Assembly: GCF_014904815.1 (NCBI RefSeq)
Contig: NZ_JACZFR010000012.1
Location: 1 to 64,000 of the forward strand
Direction of reading: 5' to 3'
Source of the DNA: Microbulbifer taiwanensis
GTDB taxonomy: Bacteria; Pseudomonadota; Gammaproteobacteria; Pseudomonadales; Cellvibrionaceae
DNA length: 64,000 nucleotides
The translations under genes and the position numbers were made by a program. Positions 57,266 through 64,000 of this stretch are shown here, one piece after another (position 1 is the first letter of the stretch; each line of letters starts with the position of its first letter). The notes below the pieces were generated by a model, which was given only the letters and a program-made list of their open reading frames with translations, searched no databases and had not been told where the DNA came from.

Positions 57266-57829
57266 ATGTATAAGTCAGAATTTGAAGCCGCCATTGAGAG
57301 AACAAAGAAATTTAATTTACCTTGCCCGCCAGTAGAATATTCATCGGAATTACTCCTAACTGATAACAAAATGAATGGATTCGTCTATGCGTTGAGAGAT
57401 TCTATCGGGGAACTCGAGCCAAAAGAGGTTGTAGCACAGTGCCTCTCAATACACTACAGAGTGTTAGATGTTGTATCTAATTTCTTCAAGACAGACTGTT
57501 ATTTTACTATCGGCTATGTAGAGTCGGATAACGGAACTCTCTTTTATCAAAGCGAGAACGACCTTAAAAATATACTAATCAATGGGGCAGACCGCCCATC
57601 GTTAAGCATTCATGCATGGCTAACCTTGCCGACGATGGAAATATTGGATTTTTCTTTGCCAACAAGCTTTGCCATAATAAATAACATAAAGGAAGGAATT
57701 GGCGGACTGATTGCTAGACACGCTGATAGATTAATTAATGGGGTAAAATACCACCCAATGTTGATTGGCGAAGATTTTTTACGTGAATCAGGTCTACTTA
57801 TAGAGTTTGGCATTTCCAGACCGGCATGA
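57266..57829 (+). CDS. Hypothetical protein with possible Cys-His-Asp triad
   Basis: A 187-residue cytoplasmic protein, low GC, family not recognised. EVVAQCLSIHYRV (Cys59), the sequence SIHAWLTLPTMEILDFSLP (His116, Asp128) and the strands between them resemble the C...H-x-W...D layout of papain- or transglutaminase-like enzymes. That is a pattern reading only and has low certainty. It starts MYKSEFEAAIERT with AAGTAAGAAG upstream and is separate from the previous gene by 220 bases. Confidence 0.6.
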   Translation: MYKSEFEAAIERTKKFNLPCPPVEYSSELLLTDNKMNGFVYALRDSIGELEPKEVVAQCLSIHYRVLDVVSNFFKTDCYFTIGYVESDNGTLFYQSENDLKNILINGADRPSLSIHAWLTLPTMEILDFSLPTSFAIINNIKEGIGGLIARHADRLINGVKYHPMLIGEDFLRESGLLIEFGISRPA

Positions 57830-57848
57830 AAAACAAACAACAAAGAGA

Positions 57849-58109
57849 TTAACCCCATCGGAGATGTGCACCAGCGATAACACGCGGTGAAAACAATTCT
57901 TCAACCTCTTCTTGGAGAACCTTCATCTGTTCGGAGTTTCCGCCTGACAAGATTAGCTCATCTAAAAGCCCTTCAATGAAGGGTTTCAACATAGATTTGA
58001 AGGCGTCTGCACGATCAATCTTCAGTATTTCAACAGCGGTTTTAAAAATATCGGAATACCGCCGATCCAGCTTGTTGATAACCAAATTTGTTTCATCTGG
58101 TGTGTTCAT
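57849..58109 (-). CDS. Small hypothetical protein, last of three coupled genes
   Basis: An 86-residue protein (MNTPDETNLVINKLDRRYSD) with FKSMLKPFIEGLLDELILSG in the middle and a predicted helical, acidic character. The ATG overlaps the stop of the preceding gene (ATGA) and has GGAGGGG eight bases upstream, which favours this start over the upstream Met at 58127. No family recognised. Confidence 0.6.
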   Translation of the reverse strand: MNTPDETNLVINKLDRRYSDIFKTAVEILKIDRADAFKSMLKPFIEGLLDELILSGGNSEQMKVLQEEVEELFSPRVIAGAHLRWG

Positions 58110-58318
58110 CGCTGCCCCTCCATCCATTCACTAAAACTCTTGAACGGCAAATTATCCGGGCGTTCAAAGTTGTTAACTTTCTCAAGTATCAGTTTTTCAT
58201 CTTCGGTACGGTCTTCTTCTGGCTTTGCTGCAATTGCGATTATATTACTTACACGCTTCCAGATTTTTCGCTTTACAACGTCAACCCCAGATTTCGCTTG
58301 CTGTTCTGACAACTCCAT
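58106..58318 (-). CDS. Small hypothetical protein, middle of three coupled genes
   Basis: A 70-residue charged protein: MELSEQQAKSGVDVVKRKIW, AAKPEEDRTEDEKLILEKVN and a C-terminal FKSFSEWMEGQR. Start overlaps the stop of the 34-residue gene before it (TAATG), and its own end serves as the Shine-Dalgarno of the next gene. No family recognised. Confidence 0.6.
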   Translation of the reverse strand: MELSEQQAKSGVDVVKRKIWKRVSNIIAIAAKPEEDRTEDEKLILEKVNNFERPDNLPFKSFSEWMEGQR

Positions 58319-58422
58319 TATGCGTCCCCCCGGAAAACTCCAAACCCCTTAAACTCATCAAAGAAACCCAGCTTATCCAGTAATTGAAGGGTTTCGTAAT
58401 CGAAATTTAATTTTGACATCAT
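58318..58422 (-). CDS. Very small hypothetical protein, first of three coupled genes
   Basis: A 34-residue protein (MMSKLNFDYETLQLLDKLGF then FDEFKGFGVFRGDA) with AGGTGAG before the ATG. It is too short to be found by length cut-offs, but the good ribosome site and TAATG coupling to the next gene support it. It follows the helicase-primase gene on the same strand, 50 bases away. Confidence 0.5.
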   Translation of the reverse strand: MMSKLNFDYETLQLLDKLGFFDEFKGFGVFRGDA

Positions 58423-58472
58423 GCTCACCTTTGTTGATTTCGCACATATATTTATCCAATGTGCAAAATCGG

Positions 58473-61229
58473 CTATTCGCATGACAGGATTGAAGCATCC
58501 AGACCATAACGCTCCAATTCACGGGATTTCTTTAAGTTGAAGATACCGACCACCCCACCCGTGTAGAGCGTACAGACTCGCATAGGGTCGCCAGAACGCG
58601 GATCAAGCCCACTGTCTGGATAGCCATTCTTCGCCAGAACTGATACAACGTAGTTCAATACAGCGTGATATTGTTTCTCACTGGCTATTCGCGCTTTCAT
58701 GAAAAGGTAGACACGGAAACTTCCACTGGGGCTGTAATTGGAGCAGACCACAAACGAATGCTTGATGATACCCTTTTGTTTATTTTTCCGAGTTGGATTA
58801 AAGATTTTCACGAAGTCGTCCGGCGTCAAGCATGATCCATAGAAATCCAGTATTACAAAATCAGCTGAAACATTCTCGCCTTGTTCGATTCCGGCAGATA
58901 TGCGCGTCATATCCTTCTCATTGTGGAGAAATTCCTTGTGCTCACGCTCCACCCACTTGGCAAACTTAACGGGTGGAAGAGTCTTCAATTTTGGCTTATC
59001 GCGCTTCCCACTGTGGACCGCACAAGAAACGCCTTCCCGCTCTTCCACCGCACTGCCACTAGAGAATCCATTGACACCGTGGGTGCTACTGATTCCCGTG
59101 AAATTCCCTTCACATGTTGAATCAATTCCACAAGTGGCGGGAGCGGAGCGCCCCCCGGCGAAGCCGGTAAACGAGGTTACAATGTTGGAATTTGGTTCAA
59201 ATGGCTGAAGGCTAGTCACTATGCGGGATTGCACCATTTCACCTGTACTATAAAAGCTATTAGGTACAAGAAATTTGGTGCAAATTCGCATGGCTAAAGG
59301 GATGTAGCAACCTTGACCTTTGGATGAACATTCACCGCTTCGCGGGGTGGTCGCTTCGCGCCCGCTTTTATCTGTCGAATCAGCTTCACATGTGAAGGGA
59401 GCGAAGCGCCCCCCGGCGAAGCTGGTTAAGGTGAAACCACTGGAAACCTGTTGAAACTGCTGAAAGTCAGCAATCATGCGGATTTGCACCGAACCTGCTG
59501 TACTATAAAGACTATTAAACACAAGAAAATTGGTGCAATCCGGCATAGTTACAGGGATATAACCATTTCGACCACTGGAACCAATGTTACGCATTTTCCG
59601 GCGATGCCGCCGGGTGGTCGCTCCGCTCCCACAATCCTTTGTTGAAGTCGAACTTGTTGAATCAACTTCACTAGGCTCCAGAAGGTGACAGGCGAACTCA
59701 TTTTCATCAATATGGCGGATTCGCACCACTTGGTCCGGATATCCACTTGCGAACCGCTTTGCTGTTTCCACCGCAGAAGAGCGGTCCATTAGGAAAACGG
59801 TAACAACGGCTTCACTTTTGTCATCTCGGATGGAAGAGCGCGAAACAGTCTGATACACAGTGTTTAGTGTCATGTCTTGATAGATGAGATCATCCGTATA
59901 ACCCAATGCTGCAAGCATAGATTGCTGTTTCGGCGTGTTGTTCAGCGCGGCATCAAAAACTATCACGTTCTTGTCTTGAAACTTGTTGGAACCATGCTCC
60001 TTCGCACTGATTACTGTGCAATTGTCCAAACAGGTTATTTCACGGTCTTCACGCCGGTCATTGTTGGTCGCCAGCAGGAAGTTAGGGTTCCCCATCTTGC
60101 GCAGTTCTCGCATTAGCTTATTATCAACATTCGTTCCATGACCCTTCAAGTATTCCTTACTGTTACGGCGCTTTTCGTCATCTGATATGACGTAAATGAA
60201 TTGCAGGCGGTCAAGGCAATTAGGTTTATGATTACCCCCATAGCGAAGGGAGTTCTTGTACACGGCGTTCCGTAAAAACTTCAGTTTATGGATACTAGAA
60301 AATCGGTGATGAAACATAGACAGGGAAAAATCGGCACTGATCACTGTGCAGCTGTTCCAGCCACTCAAAAAACCGCTATTCAACTGAGATAGGAAGTAGG
60401 TTTCACCATCTTCAGAGTCGTATTTCTTCTTTAACGGCTTCCCTATCATTTCCCATTGCGAATTTTTTACATAAACAGTTTCAACGCGACTCAGTACAGC
60501 ATATAGAAACTTTCGTTCTGATTGGTGATATGTTTGCGCGTGATTTTCCAAATGATCCCGCAATTCTCTTACAGAATTTGGAATAACAGTAAAAACTCGG
60601 TCATCAATGGTCTTCTGTTTTACGCGACCATTCTTGTAATATTGGACTTTGCCATCCTTAATGACGGGAACTTCCGACTTGCAATGTGAAACAAGTCGAT
60701 CAAGTTTCACATAGTCCTTTACGGTTTCTGGGAAGTTATGAACCTTTGTATTATGCGGCTGAAACAATGTCGGGAGTTCGTCAAAGTATAAATCAATGTC
60801 CCAACGCTGAGGACGTTCCAACCGCGATAGATGTTTGAACGTCTCTTGAGTGATCAACAGGATTCCGGATGCTCCGGCGATTCCTGCTGTACAGTTCTTC
60901 TTCCCGGTATAACGGTTGATCCACTGTTGAGTCTGTGCGCTTACGCTCAAATCTTTCGTGGCGCGTTTGTGGTTAAGGTTTTCAATCTTCTTTTCTGGGC
61001 AACCAGCGTCAAGCAGCCCCTGTTCCCACTGGTTAAGGTGTTCAATCTTGTGGCAGACGACAATCTGGGGATTGAACCGGGAACGGTTCTTCACCAGTTC
61101 ATAGGCTAAGGTTGACTTGCCGGAGCCGGTAGCGGCTTCCAGACAGCCAAGGGGCGGAAAATTGCCGATTTTATTTCGTGCTAAATACTCTTGCATTGTG
61201 GACCTTGTTATTGTTTTTATGTTGGTCAT
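58473..61229 (-). CDS. Large SF2 helicase with primase-polymerase-like C-terminus
   Basis: A 918-residue protein. Residues about 20-480 form a superfamily 2 helicase: motif I EAATGSGKST (31-40), Ia IVVCHKIEHLNQW, motif II YFDELPTL (DE at 150-151), motif III-like VISADFS and motif VI YQTVSRSSIR (QxxxRxxxR, about 459-468). Residues about 515-720 are repetitive and Ser/Thr/Gly-rich. Residues about 750-918 look like an archaeo-eukaryotic primase domain: FVILDFYGSC (about 789), HSFVVCSNYSPSGSFRVYLF and GLDPRSGDPMRVCTLYTGG (about 875). A replication initiator of the element is the likely role; the primase reading is remembered pattern only. Confidence 0.72.
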   Translation of the reverse strand: MTNIKTITRSTMQEYLARNKIGNFPPLGCLEAATGSGKSTLAYELVKNRSRFNPQIVVCHKIEHLNQWEQGLLDAGCPEKKIENLNHKRATKDLSVSAQTQQWINRYTGKKNCTAGIAGASGILLITQETFKHLSRLERPQRWDIDLYFDELPTLFQPHNTKVHNFPETVKDYVKLDRLVSHCKSEVPVIKDGKVQYYKNGRVKQKTIDDRVFTVIPNSVRELRDHLENHAQTYHQSERKFLYAVLSRVETVYVKNSQWEMIGKPLKKKYDSEDGETYFLSQLNSGFLSGWNSCTVISADFSLSMFHHRFSSIHKLKFLRNAVYKNSLRYGGNHKPNCLDRLQFIYVISDDEKRRNSKEYLKGHGTNVDNKLMRELRKMGNPNFLLATNNDRREDREITCLDNCTVISAKEHGSNKFQDKNVIVFDAALNNTPKQQSMLAALGYTDDLIYQDMTLNTVYQTVSRSSIRDDKSEAVVTVFLMDRSSAVETAKRFASGYPDQVVRIRHIDENEFACHLLEPSEVDSTSSTSTKDCGSGATTRRHRRKMRNIGSSGRNGYIPVTMPDCTNFLVFNSLYSTAGSVQIRMIADFQQFQQVSSGFTLTSFAGGRFAPFTCEADSTDKSGREATTPRSGECSSKGQGCYIPLAMRICTKFLVPNSFYSTGEMVQSRIVTSLQPFEPNSNIVTSFTGFAGGRSAPATCGIDSTCEGNFTGISSTHGVNGFSSGSAVEEREGVSCAVHSGKRDKPKLKTLPPVKFAKWVEREHKEFLHNEKDMTRISAGIEQGENVSADFVILDFYGSCLTPDDFVKIFNPTRKNKQKGIIKHSFVVCSNYSPSGSFRVYLFMKARIASEKQYHAVLNYVVSVLAKNGYPDSGLDPRSGDPMRVCTLYTGGVVGIFNLKKSRELERYGLDASILSCE
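59119..59674 (-). repeat. In-frame palindromic repeats inside the helicase-primase gene
   Basis: Two full units and one partial lie head to tail. Landmark CGCCCCCCGGCG recurs at 59149 and 59407, exactly 258 bases apart, followed each time by similar text (CTGTACTATAAA and ACAAGAAA TTGGTGCAA). On the protein level each unit opens with E/G-x-DST and ends AGGRxAPxTC, about 86 and 94 residues. Each junction is an imperfect palindrome: 59335-59421 has GCTTCGCGGGGTGGTCGCTT paired with AGCGAAGCGCCCCCCGGCGA around TCACATGTGA. All stay in frame. Confidence 0.8.
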
Positions 61230-61296
61230 TCATCATTAAAGACGCTGATGGGCGTTCACGTGTGTCGTCACGTCTTACCTTGCCCAAGGATGGGCA

Positions 61297-61340
61297 CTAA
61301 AGCCACTGTCAGTTTTTCCACGGTCTGACAGTGGCTTTTT
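61297..61340. terminator. Terminator between RHH and helicase genes
   Basis: AAAGCCACTGTCAG and CTGACAGTGGCTTT are 14-base perfect arms with a 14-base loop, T run on the plus-strand side. It lies just after the RHH stop on the minus strand and 67 bases before the helicase start, so the helicase is likely read from its own promoter. Confidence 0.8.
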
Positions 61341-61349
61341 CATTTCCTA

Positions 61350-61499
61350 TCAGGATTTCCCTTTCAGATACTCCACAAGAGCCATATGGACCACATGCGA
61401 GGCGCTGAAGCCCGACTCGTGGGCATAGTCTGAAAGTTGCTTGACGACATGTGGGGGAAGGGTGAAATTCTTCCGCACCTTGGGTTTACTGCTGATCAT
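61350..61499 (-). CDS. Ribbon-helix-helix protein (CopG/Arc-like)
   Basis: A 49-residue protein: MISSKPKVRKNFTLPPHVVK, QLSDYAHESGFSASHVVHMA, LVEYLKGKS. The pattern NFTLPPHVVKQLSDYAHE followed by G-F-S-A-S-H-V-V is a ribbon-helix-helix fold, typical of small DNA-binding repressors or plasmid-type partition and copy-control proteins. Its own terminator follows. It may repress itself or the helicase gene. Confidence 0.72.
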   Translation of the reverse strand: MISSKPKVRKNFTLPPHVVKQLSDYAHESGFSASHVVHMALVEYLKGKS

Positions 61500-61909
61500 A
61501 ATTTAAACACCTTTATTATTGTTATTCGTGGTGCACGTTTTCGCCCACTATTGTATGTAGACGCGGAAAACCGGTAATTCTGAAAAGAATTGAAATTTTT
61601 TGGAATGGCGGGATGTTGAGTGAAACGAACTCAACAAATTAAGTTAGTGCGTCTGCCCATTATACCACCCTCTGGCAAGATGCCACTCCCTCACCTATCG
61701 CTACCCCTTCACCGAGCTTCCAGCCCCTTCAGCACTGCCCGCGTCCAAGTGCCGTATGCACTCAGACTTATAGCCGGGTGCACCTTCAGGCAAGCCCAAG
61801 GGCGGAATCCGAACGCCTCACAATGTATAGAACGTGAGACACCACCTTTTCATGTCTCACAAAGTGGCTCATAATTGCATTCTCATTTTCTCTTAGGAAA
61901 CTTGGAACA
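61500..61909. promoter_or_regulatory. Divergent region RHH/serine recombinase with inverted repeat
   Basis: About 410 bases between divergent genes. GTGAGACA (61834-61841) and TGTCTCAC (61853-61860) are perfect eight-base arms, about 50 bases before the recombinase start, a candidate operator or recombination (res) subsite. Reading frames in this stretch are low-complexity and not supported as genes. Confidence 0.45.
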
Positions 61910-62464
61910 ATGGCAATTGTTGGCTATGCACGGGTCAGCACCACCGGGCAAAGTTTGGATGTGCAGCTTGATAAACTCAATGCCCACGGCTGCGAACGAA
62001 TCTTCAAGGACAAGCTTTCAGGCACCACAGCACAGCGTCCACAGCTTCAGGAGTGTCTTCGCTACCTAAGGGACGGGGACACCCTTGTTTGTACCAAACT
62101 GGACCGTCTGGCGCGTTCTACGCTACACCTACACCAGATTGCCGATGACCTGCAATCAAGAGGGGTAGAGTTTGTTGTGATTGATCAGGCTATTGACACC
62201 AGCACTTCCACCGGGAAACTTATGTTCGGCGTCTTGGGGGCTATCGCTGAATTTGAAACTGCGTTGAGGCATGAACGCCAGATTGAAGGCATTGAGAAAG
62301 CCAAGGCGAACGGAGTCCGATTTGGACCAAAGACTCTCCTTGATGATTCCCAGATTAAAGAACTAAAGGCAAAGCGTGACTCAGGCGCGTTGATTCGGGA
62401 CTTGATGAAGCATTACCGGCTAAGTAAGGCAACTGTATACCGGTACCTGAAAGAGTCCGTCTAG
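61910..62464 (+). CDS. Small serine recombinase (resolvase/invertase type)
   Basis: A 184-residue resolvase/invertase. The catalytic Ser10 lies in VGYARVSTTGQSLDVQL, Arg8 and CTKLDRLARS (Arg66, Arg69) complete the site, followed by the E-helix (LMFGVLGAIAEFETAL) and a C-terminal helix-turn-helix (GALIRDLMKHYRLSKATVYR). It is the standard short form, not a large serine integrase, so it probably resolves cointegrates, keeps the element monomeric or inverts a segment. A good AGGAAAC precedes the ATG. Confidence 0.92.
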   Translation: MAIVGYARVSTTGQSLDVQLDKLNAHGCERIFKDKLSGTTAQRPQLQECLRYLRDGDTLVCTKLDRLARSTLHLHQIADDLQSRGVEFVVIDQAIDTSTSTGKLMFGVLGAIAEFETALRHERQIEGIEKAKANGVRFGPKTLLDDSQIKELKAKRDSGALIRDLMKHYRLSKATVYRYLKESV

Positions 62465-62572
62465 ACCTTCCCCCATGTTAAATAGGCTGTGGGACCACTA
62501 GCCTCCCGTATAAATAATACTGTGAACGCTCCTTGAACATGTTCACTGCCGGGCATAGCTCCCCCGGTACCT

Positions 62573-62608
62573 AAAGCCCCCTGAGTCTGCCAATAAAGGG
62601 GGCTTTTT
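62573..62608. terminator. Rho-independent terminator between recombinase and XRE genes
   Basis: AAAGCCCCCT and AGGGGGCTTT form a ten-base stem around a 14-base loop, then TTTTT on the plus strand. It serves the recombinase gene and overlaps the stop codon of the convergent XRE gene. Confidence 0.85.
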
Positions 62609-62879
62609 ACTTTTCTGTACTTTTTGGCTTCCCCGCATCGTCGTAATTCAATAAATCTTTCGGCTCCACCTGTAACGCCTCTGCCAATTTAAATAGATTC
62701 AGCAAAGAGCAGTTCCTTTTTCCCGTCTCAATGCCGGAAATATATGTTCGGTCAAGCTCACAAAGCCCACCAAGGTCTTCTTGTGTTAGGTCCAGTCGGA
62801 CCCGCAATTCCCGTATATGTTCTCCAAACGGCTCTAGTACGGGTATCCGTTCCATCTTCGTGCGCTTGTCTCGCGCCAT
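62607..62879 (-). CDS. XRE family helix-turn-helix regulator
   Basis: A 90-residue DNA-binding protein from ATG 62879. The HTH_3 domain (about residues 18-75) reads IRELRVRLDLTQEDLGGLCE, LDRTYISGIETGKRNCSLLN, LFKLAEALQVEPKDLLNYDD. The tail is short. Longer frames to 62993 add a hydrophobic Cys-rich leader with no family support. It is divergent from a lipoprotein gene, and inverted repeats lie between them. Confidence 0.85.
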   Translation of the reverse strand: MARDKRTKMERIPVLEPFGEHIRELRVRLDLTQEDLGGLCELDRTYISGIETGKRNCSLLNLFKLAEALQVEPKDLLNYDDAGKPKSTEK

Positions 62880-62943
62880 TTGTGTACCGCTCCCAAATGG
62901 CACACATAAACAACAATGGCACAAAAATGCCCATGGACTATAC

Positions 62944-62999
62944 GTCACATATCGGAGAAAATAGGGAGACGTAGACTTTAAGTCACATTTCATGTGTGA
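62944..62999. promoter_or_regulatory. Candidate operator between XRE and lipoprotein genes
   Basis: TCACAT (62983-62988) and ATGTGTGA (62992-62999) form an inverted repeat around TTC; a further TCACAT lies at 62945. XRE repressors usually bind such palindromes in divergent control regions. Assignment to the neighbouring XRE protein is inference. Confidence 0.4.
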
Positions 63000-63058
63000 A
63001 TTGCACGCATGACGATCACTTTACATACAGATTGATAAAACAAAGAAGGACCCTACAG

Positions 63059-63469
63059 ATGAAGCCGATCAAATTTTGCTCACCTTTGGTGGCTGTCCTT
63101 GCCTTCACACTGACAGGCTGTGACCAAGGTGGCTATTCCGGGAACGGCGACGTACTAGCACAGGCAGCAGACAATGCGAATGCCGCACTCGCTACCGCTG
63201 AGAGTATGGTGTACGCAGGCTTTGCGAAAAGAGTGGACGCTGAAATGCTGAAGCTCTTTCAGGAGCAGCCAGAATATCAGGGTTTCGTATCATGTATTCA
63301 AATAGAACTGGCGCTGCAAAAATGGACGGCGGATCAGCACGAATTCTTCATGAATGCCACTGCCGGAACAGGTGACATAGAAAAAATTGACGAAGAAAAG
63401 TATTCCGAAGCTGAAATGAAATATTACTTTGGTCCCATTCTTATGGCGAACGGTCAATGCGCTGGCTGA
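63059..63469 (+). CDS. Small lipoprotein, unknown function
   Basis: A 136-residue lipoprotein from MKPIKFCSPLVAVLAFTLTG with lipobox LTGC (Cys21). The mature part is helical and Ala-rich (ADNANAALATAESMVYAGFA), with a pair of Cys-containing positions (FVSCIQIE and MANGQCAG) that could form a disulfide. AAGGA precedes the start. No family recognised. It may protect the host surface against other elements, as small island lipoproteins sometimes do, but nothing in the sequence shows this. Confidence 0.65.
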   Translation: MKPIKFCSPLVAVLAFTLTGCDQGGYSGNGDVLAQAADNANAALATAESMVYAGFAKRVDAEMLKLFQEQPEYQGFVSCIQIELALQKWTADQHEFFMNATAGTGDIEKIDEEKYSEAEMKYYFGPILMANGQCAG

Positions 63470-63521
63470 TAAGCAGTCGCTGACCAAAAGTCAAAAACTT
63501 AAACATTAAGGAAAAATTGAA

Positions 63522-63848
63522 ATGCTTTACCTAATCGTGGCTGCCAGTGCATTGTGGGTCTATTTGGACGCGACTAAACATAGAATAGGGAAGACTCCAG
63601 AGGGTGGCTTCCTGAACGCAAGCGCGGGTGGACTTGCGATAGCGACCATGCTCTTGTGGGTGGTGGCGCTCCCCCTGTACTTGATCAATCGTAATAAGCT
63701 CAAGAAGAAGGCTGAAGAACACCCTGTAACTGTGAAGGCTCGCGGGGTGAAAGCATTTTTGATAGGTCTTATCGGCTTCGGATTCTGTGCAATGGTTCTT
63801 TATGCTGATTACATAGCACGAATGGAACAAATGGCGCAGCTTCAGTAA
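63522..63848 (+). CDS. Small membrane protein, unknown function
   Basis: A 108-residue protein with three predicted helices: LYLIVAASALWVYLDAT (1-18), AGGLAIATMLLWVVALPLYL (about 35-54) and FLIGLIGFGFCAMVLYA (about 78-95), and a basic loop RNKLKKKAEEH. It is 52 bases after the lipoprotein gene, so the two are likely cotranscribed. Family not recognised. Confidence 0.65.
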   Translation: MLYLIVAASALWVYLDATKHRIGKTPEGGFLNASAGGLAIATMLLWVVALPLYLINRNKLKKKAEEHPVTVKARGVKAFLIGLIGFGFCAMVLYADYIARMEQMAQLQ

Positions 63849-64000
63849 ACCGCTGTCCGGGCATCATATACCATATGGTGCCCTATCCTGCCCTTTCCCT
63901 ACCTTCACCCTCGTCCCATAGAATACAACCCCAGACCGCCCTGTTTACATCCGAAGCCAGAAAGCAGTTGTATCCCATGCATCCTTATGGATGCGCATAA
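63849..64000. other. Island sequence at the right window edge
   Basis: No gene seen. A small hairpin GCATCC-TTAT-GGATGC (63979-63994) lies at the very end. The island continues beyond this edge because no comM sequence resumes. Confidence 0.4.

Larger units (their letters stand above)
55031..64000. mobile_element. Genomic island inserted in comM (left part; right end outside window)
   Basis: All sequence right of 55030 is AT-richer than the host and has mobile-element content: a helicase-primase-like replication protein, a small serine recombinase, an RHH protein, an XRE regulator and several orphan genes. The left boundary is set by the loss of comM similarity. An eight-base palindrome GGTTAACC (55033-55040) lies at the junction. 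No integrase with large domain, no transfer genes and no comM 3' part are in the window, so the element is longer than 8.9 kb. Element class is open: integrated plasmid, satellite or integrative element. Confidence 0.82.

Noticed and set aside
58473-61229. Intein in the linker of the helicase-primase protein
   Set aside because: No N-terminal Cys/Ser block with TxxH and no C-terminal HN motif; the linker is a repeated unit instead.
61620-61874. 84-residue reading frame upstream of the serine recombinase
   Set aside because: Pro/Leu/Arg-rich, low-complexity, no ribosome site and no family. The region is better read as a control region with an inverted repeat.
62607-62993. 128-residue form of the XRE protein
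   Set aside because: The extra 38 residues are hydrophobic and Cys-rich with no relation to the family; the ATG at 62879 with GGGAG upstream gives a normal single-domain regulator.
55024-63903. GGTAGGGAA at the comM junction and its reverse complement at 63895-63903 as possible terminal inverted repeats
   Set aside because: Only nine bases match, flanks do not, and comM does not resume after 63903. Likely chance.

Overview
The window looks like a chromosome segment of a high-GC gammaproteobacterium of the Pseudomonadales/Cellvibrionales kind (possibly a Microbulbifer-like marine cell; genus is inference). Core proteins closely resemble Pseudomonas counterparts, and blocks of gene order match what is known there: pilGHIJ-chpA beside gshB/tonB3/yqgE/ruvX; hemW-rdgB-DUF4426-metW-metX-yggT-proC-yggS-pilT-pilU; cyaY-lptM-lysA-dapF-DUF484-xerC; sutA-glnK-amtB-ubiK-comM.

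Layout. 0-10.7 kb (minus strand): a Pil-Chp chemosensory cluster for type IV pili (pilG, pilH, pilI, pilJ, chpA, chpC) with no pilK or chpB among these genes. 11-18.5 kb (plus): gshB, a TonB3-like gene, yqgE, ruvX and the haem genes hemC-hemD-hemX-hemY. 18.6-21.1 kb: a lower-GC accessory patch with two GNAT acetyltransferases, two small unknown genes and a decayed transposase. 21-33.4 kb (minus): ubiD, an RRM protein, rho, trxA, hemW, rdgB, a DUF4426 protein, metW-metX, a dynamin-like GTPase, yggT and proC. 33.6-43.5 kb: an S9 peptidase, yggS, the pilus retraction ATPases pilT and pilU, an SDR-LysE pair, the algZ/algR two-component system and argH. 43.5-50.6 kb: cyaY, the lysine/peptidoglycan genes lysA and dapF, DUF484, xerC, then a TPR protein with a DesK/DesR-type two-component pair. 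50.6-54.9 kb (mostly minus): a SutA-like gene, two PII proteins flanking an ammonium transporter, a TorF-type porin and ubiK.

At 55,030 the competence helicase gene comM is cut after about 36 codons, and the rest of the window (at least 9 kb, clearly more AT-rich) is a genomic island that runs off the right edge. It carries a secreted thermonuclease, two unknown proteins with suggestive residues, three translationally coupled small genes, a 918-residue protein combining an SF2 helicase with a probable primase-polymerase-like C-terminus, a ribbon-helix-helix protein, a small serine recombinase, an XRE regulator, a lipoprotein and a membrane protein. The linker of the helicase-primase protein is built of in-frame, palindrome-bearing DNA repeats of about 258 bp. 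This is the most unusual structure seen here.

Functional themes: twitching motility (Pil-Chp, TonB3-like, PilT/PilU, AlgZR), nitrogen sensing (PII/AmtB), haem and methionine synthesis, and loss of comM by island insertion, which would be expected to lower natural transformation.
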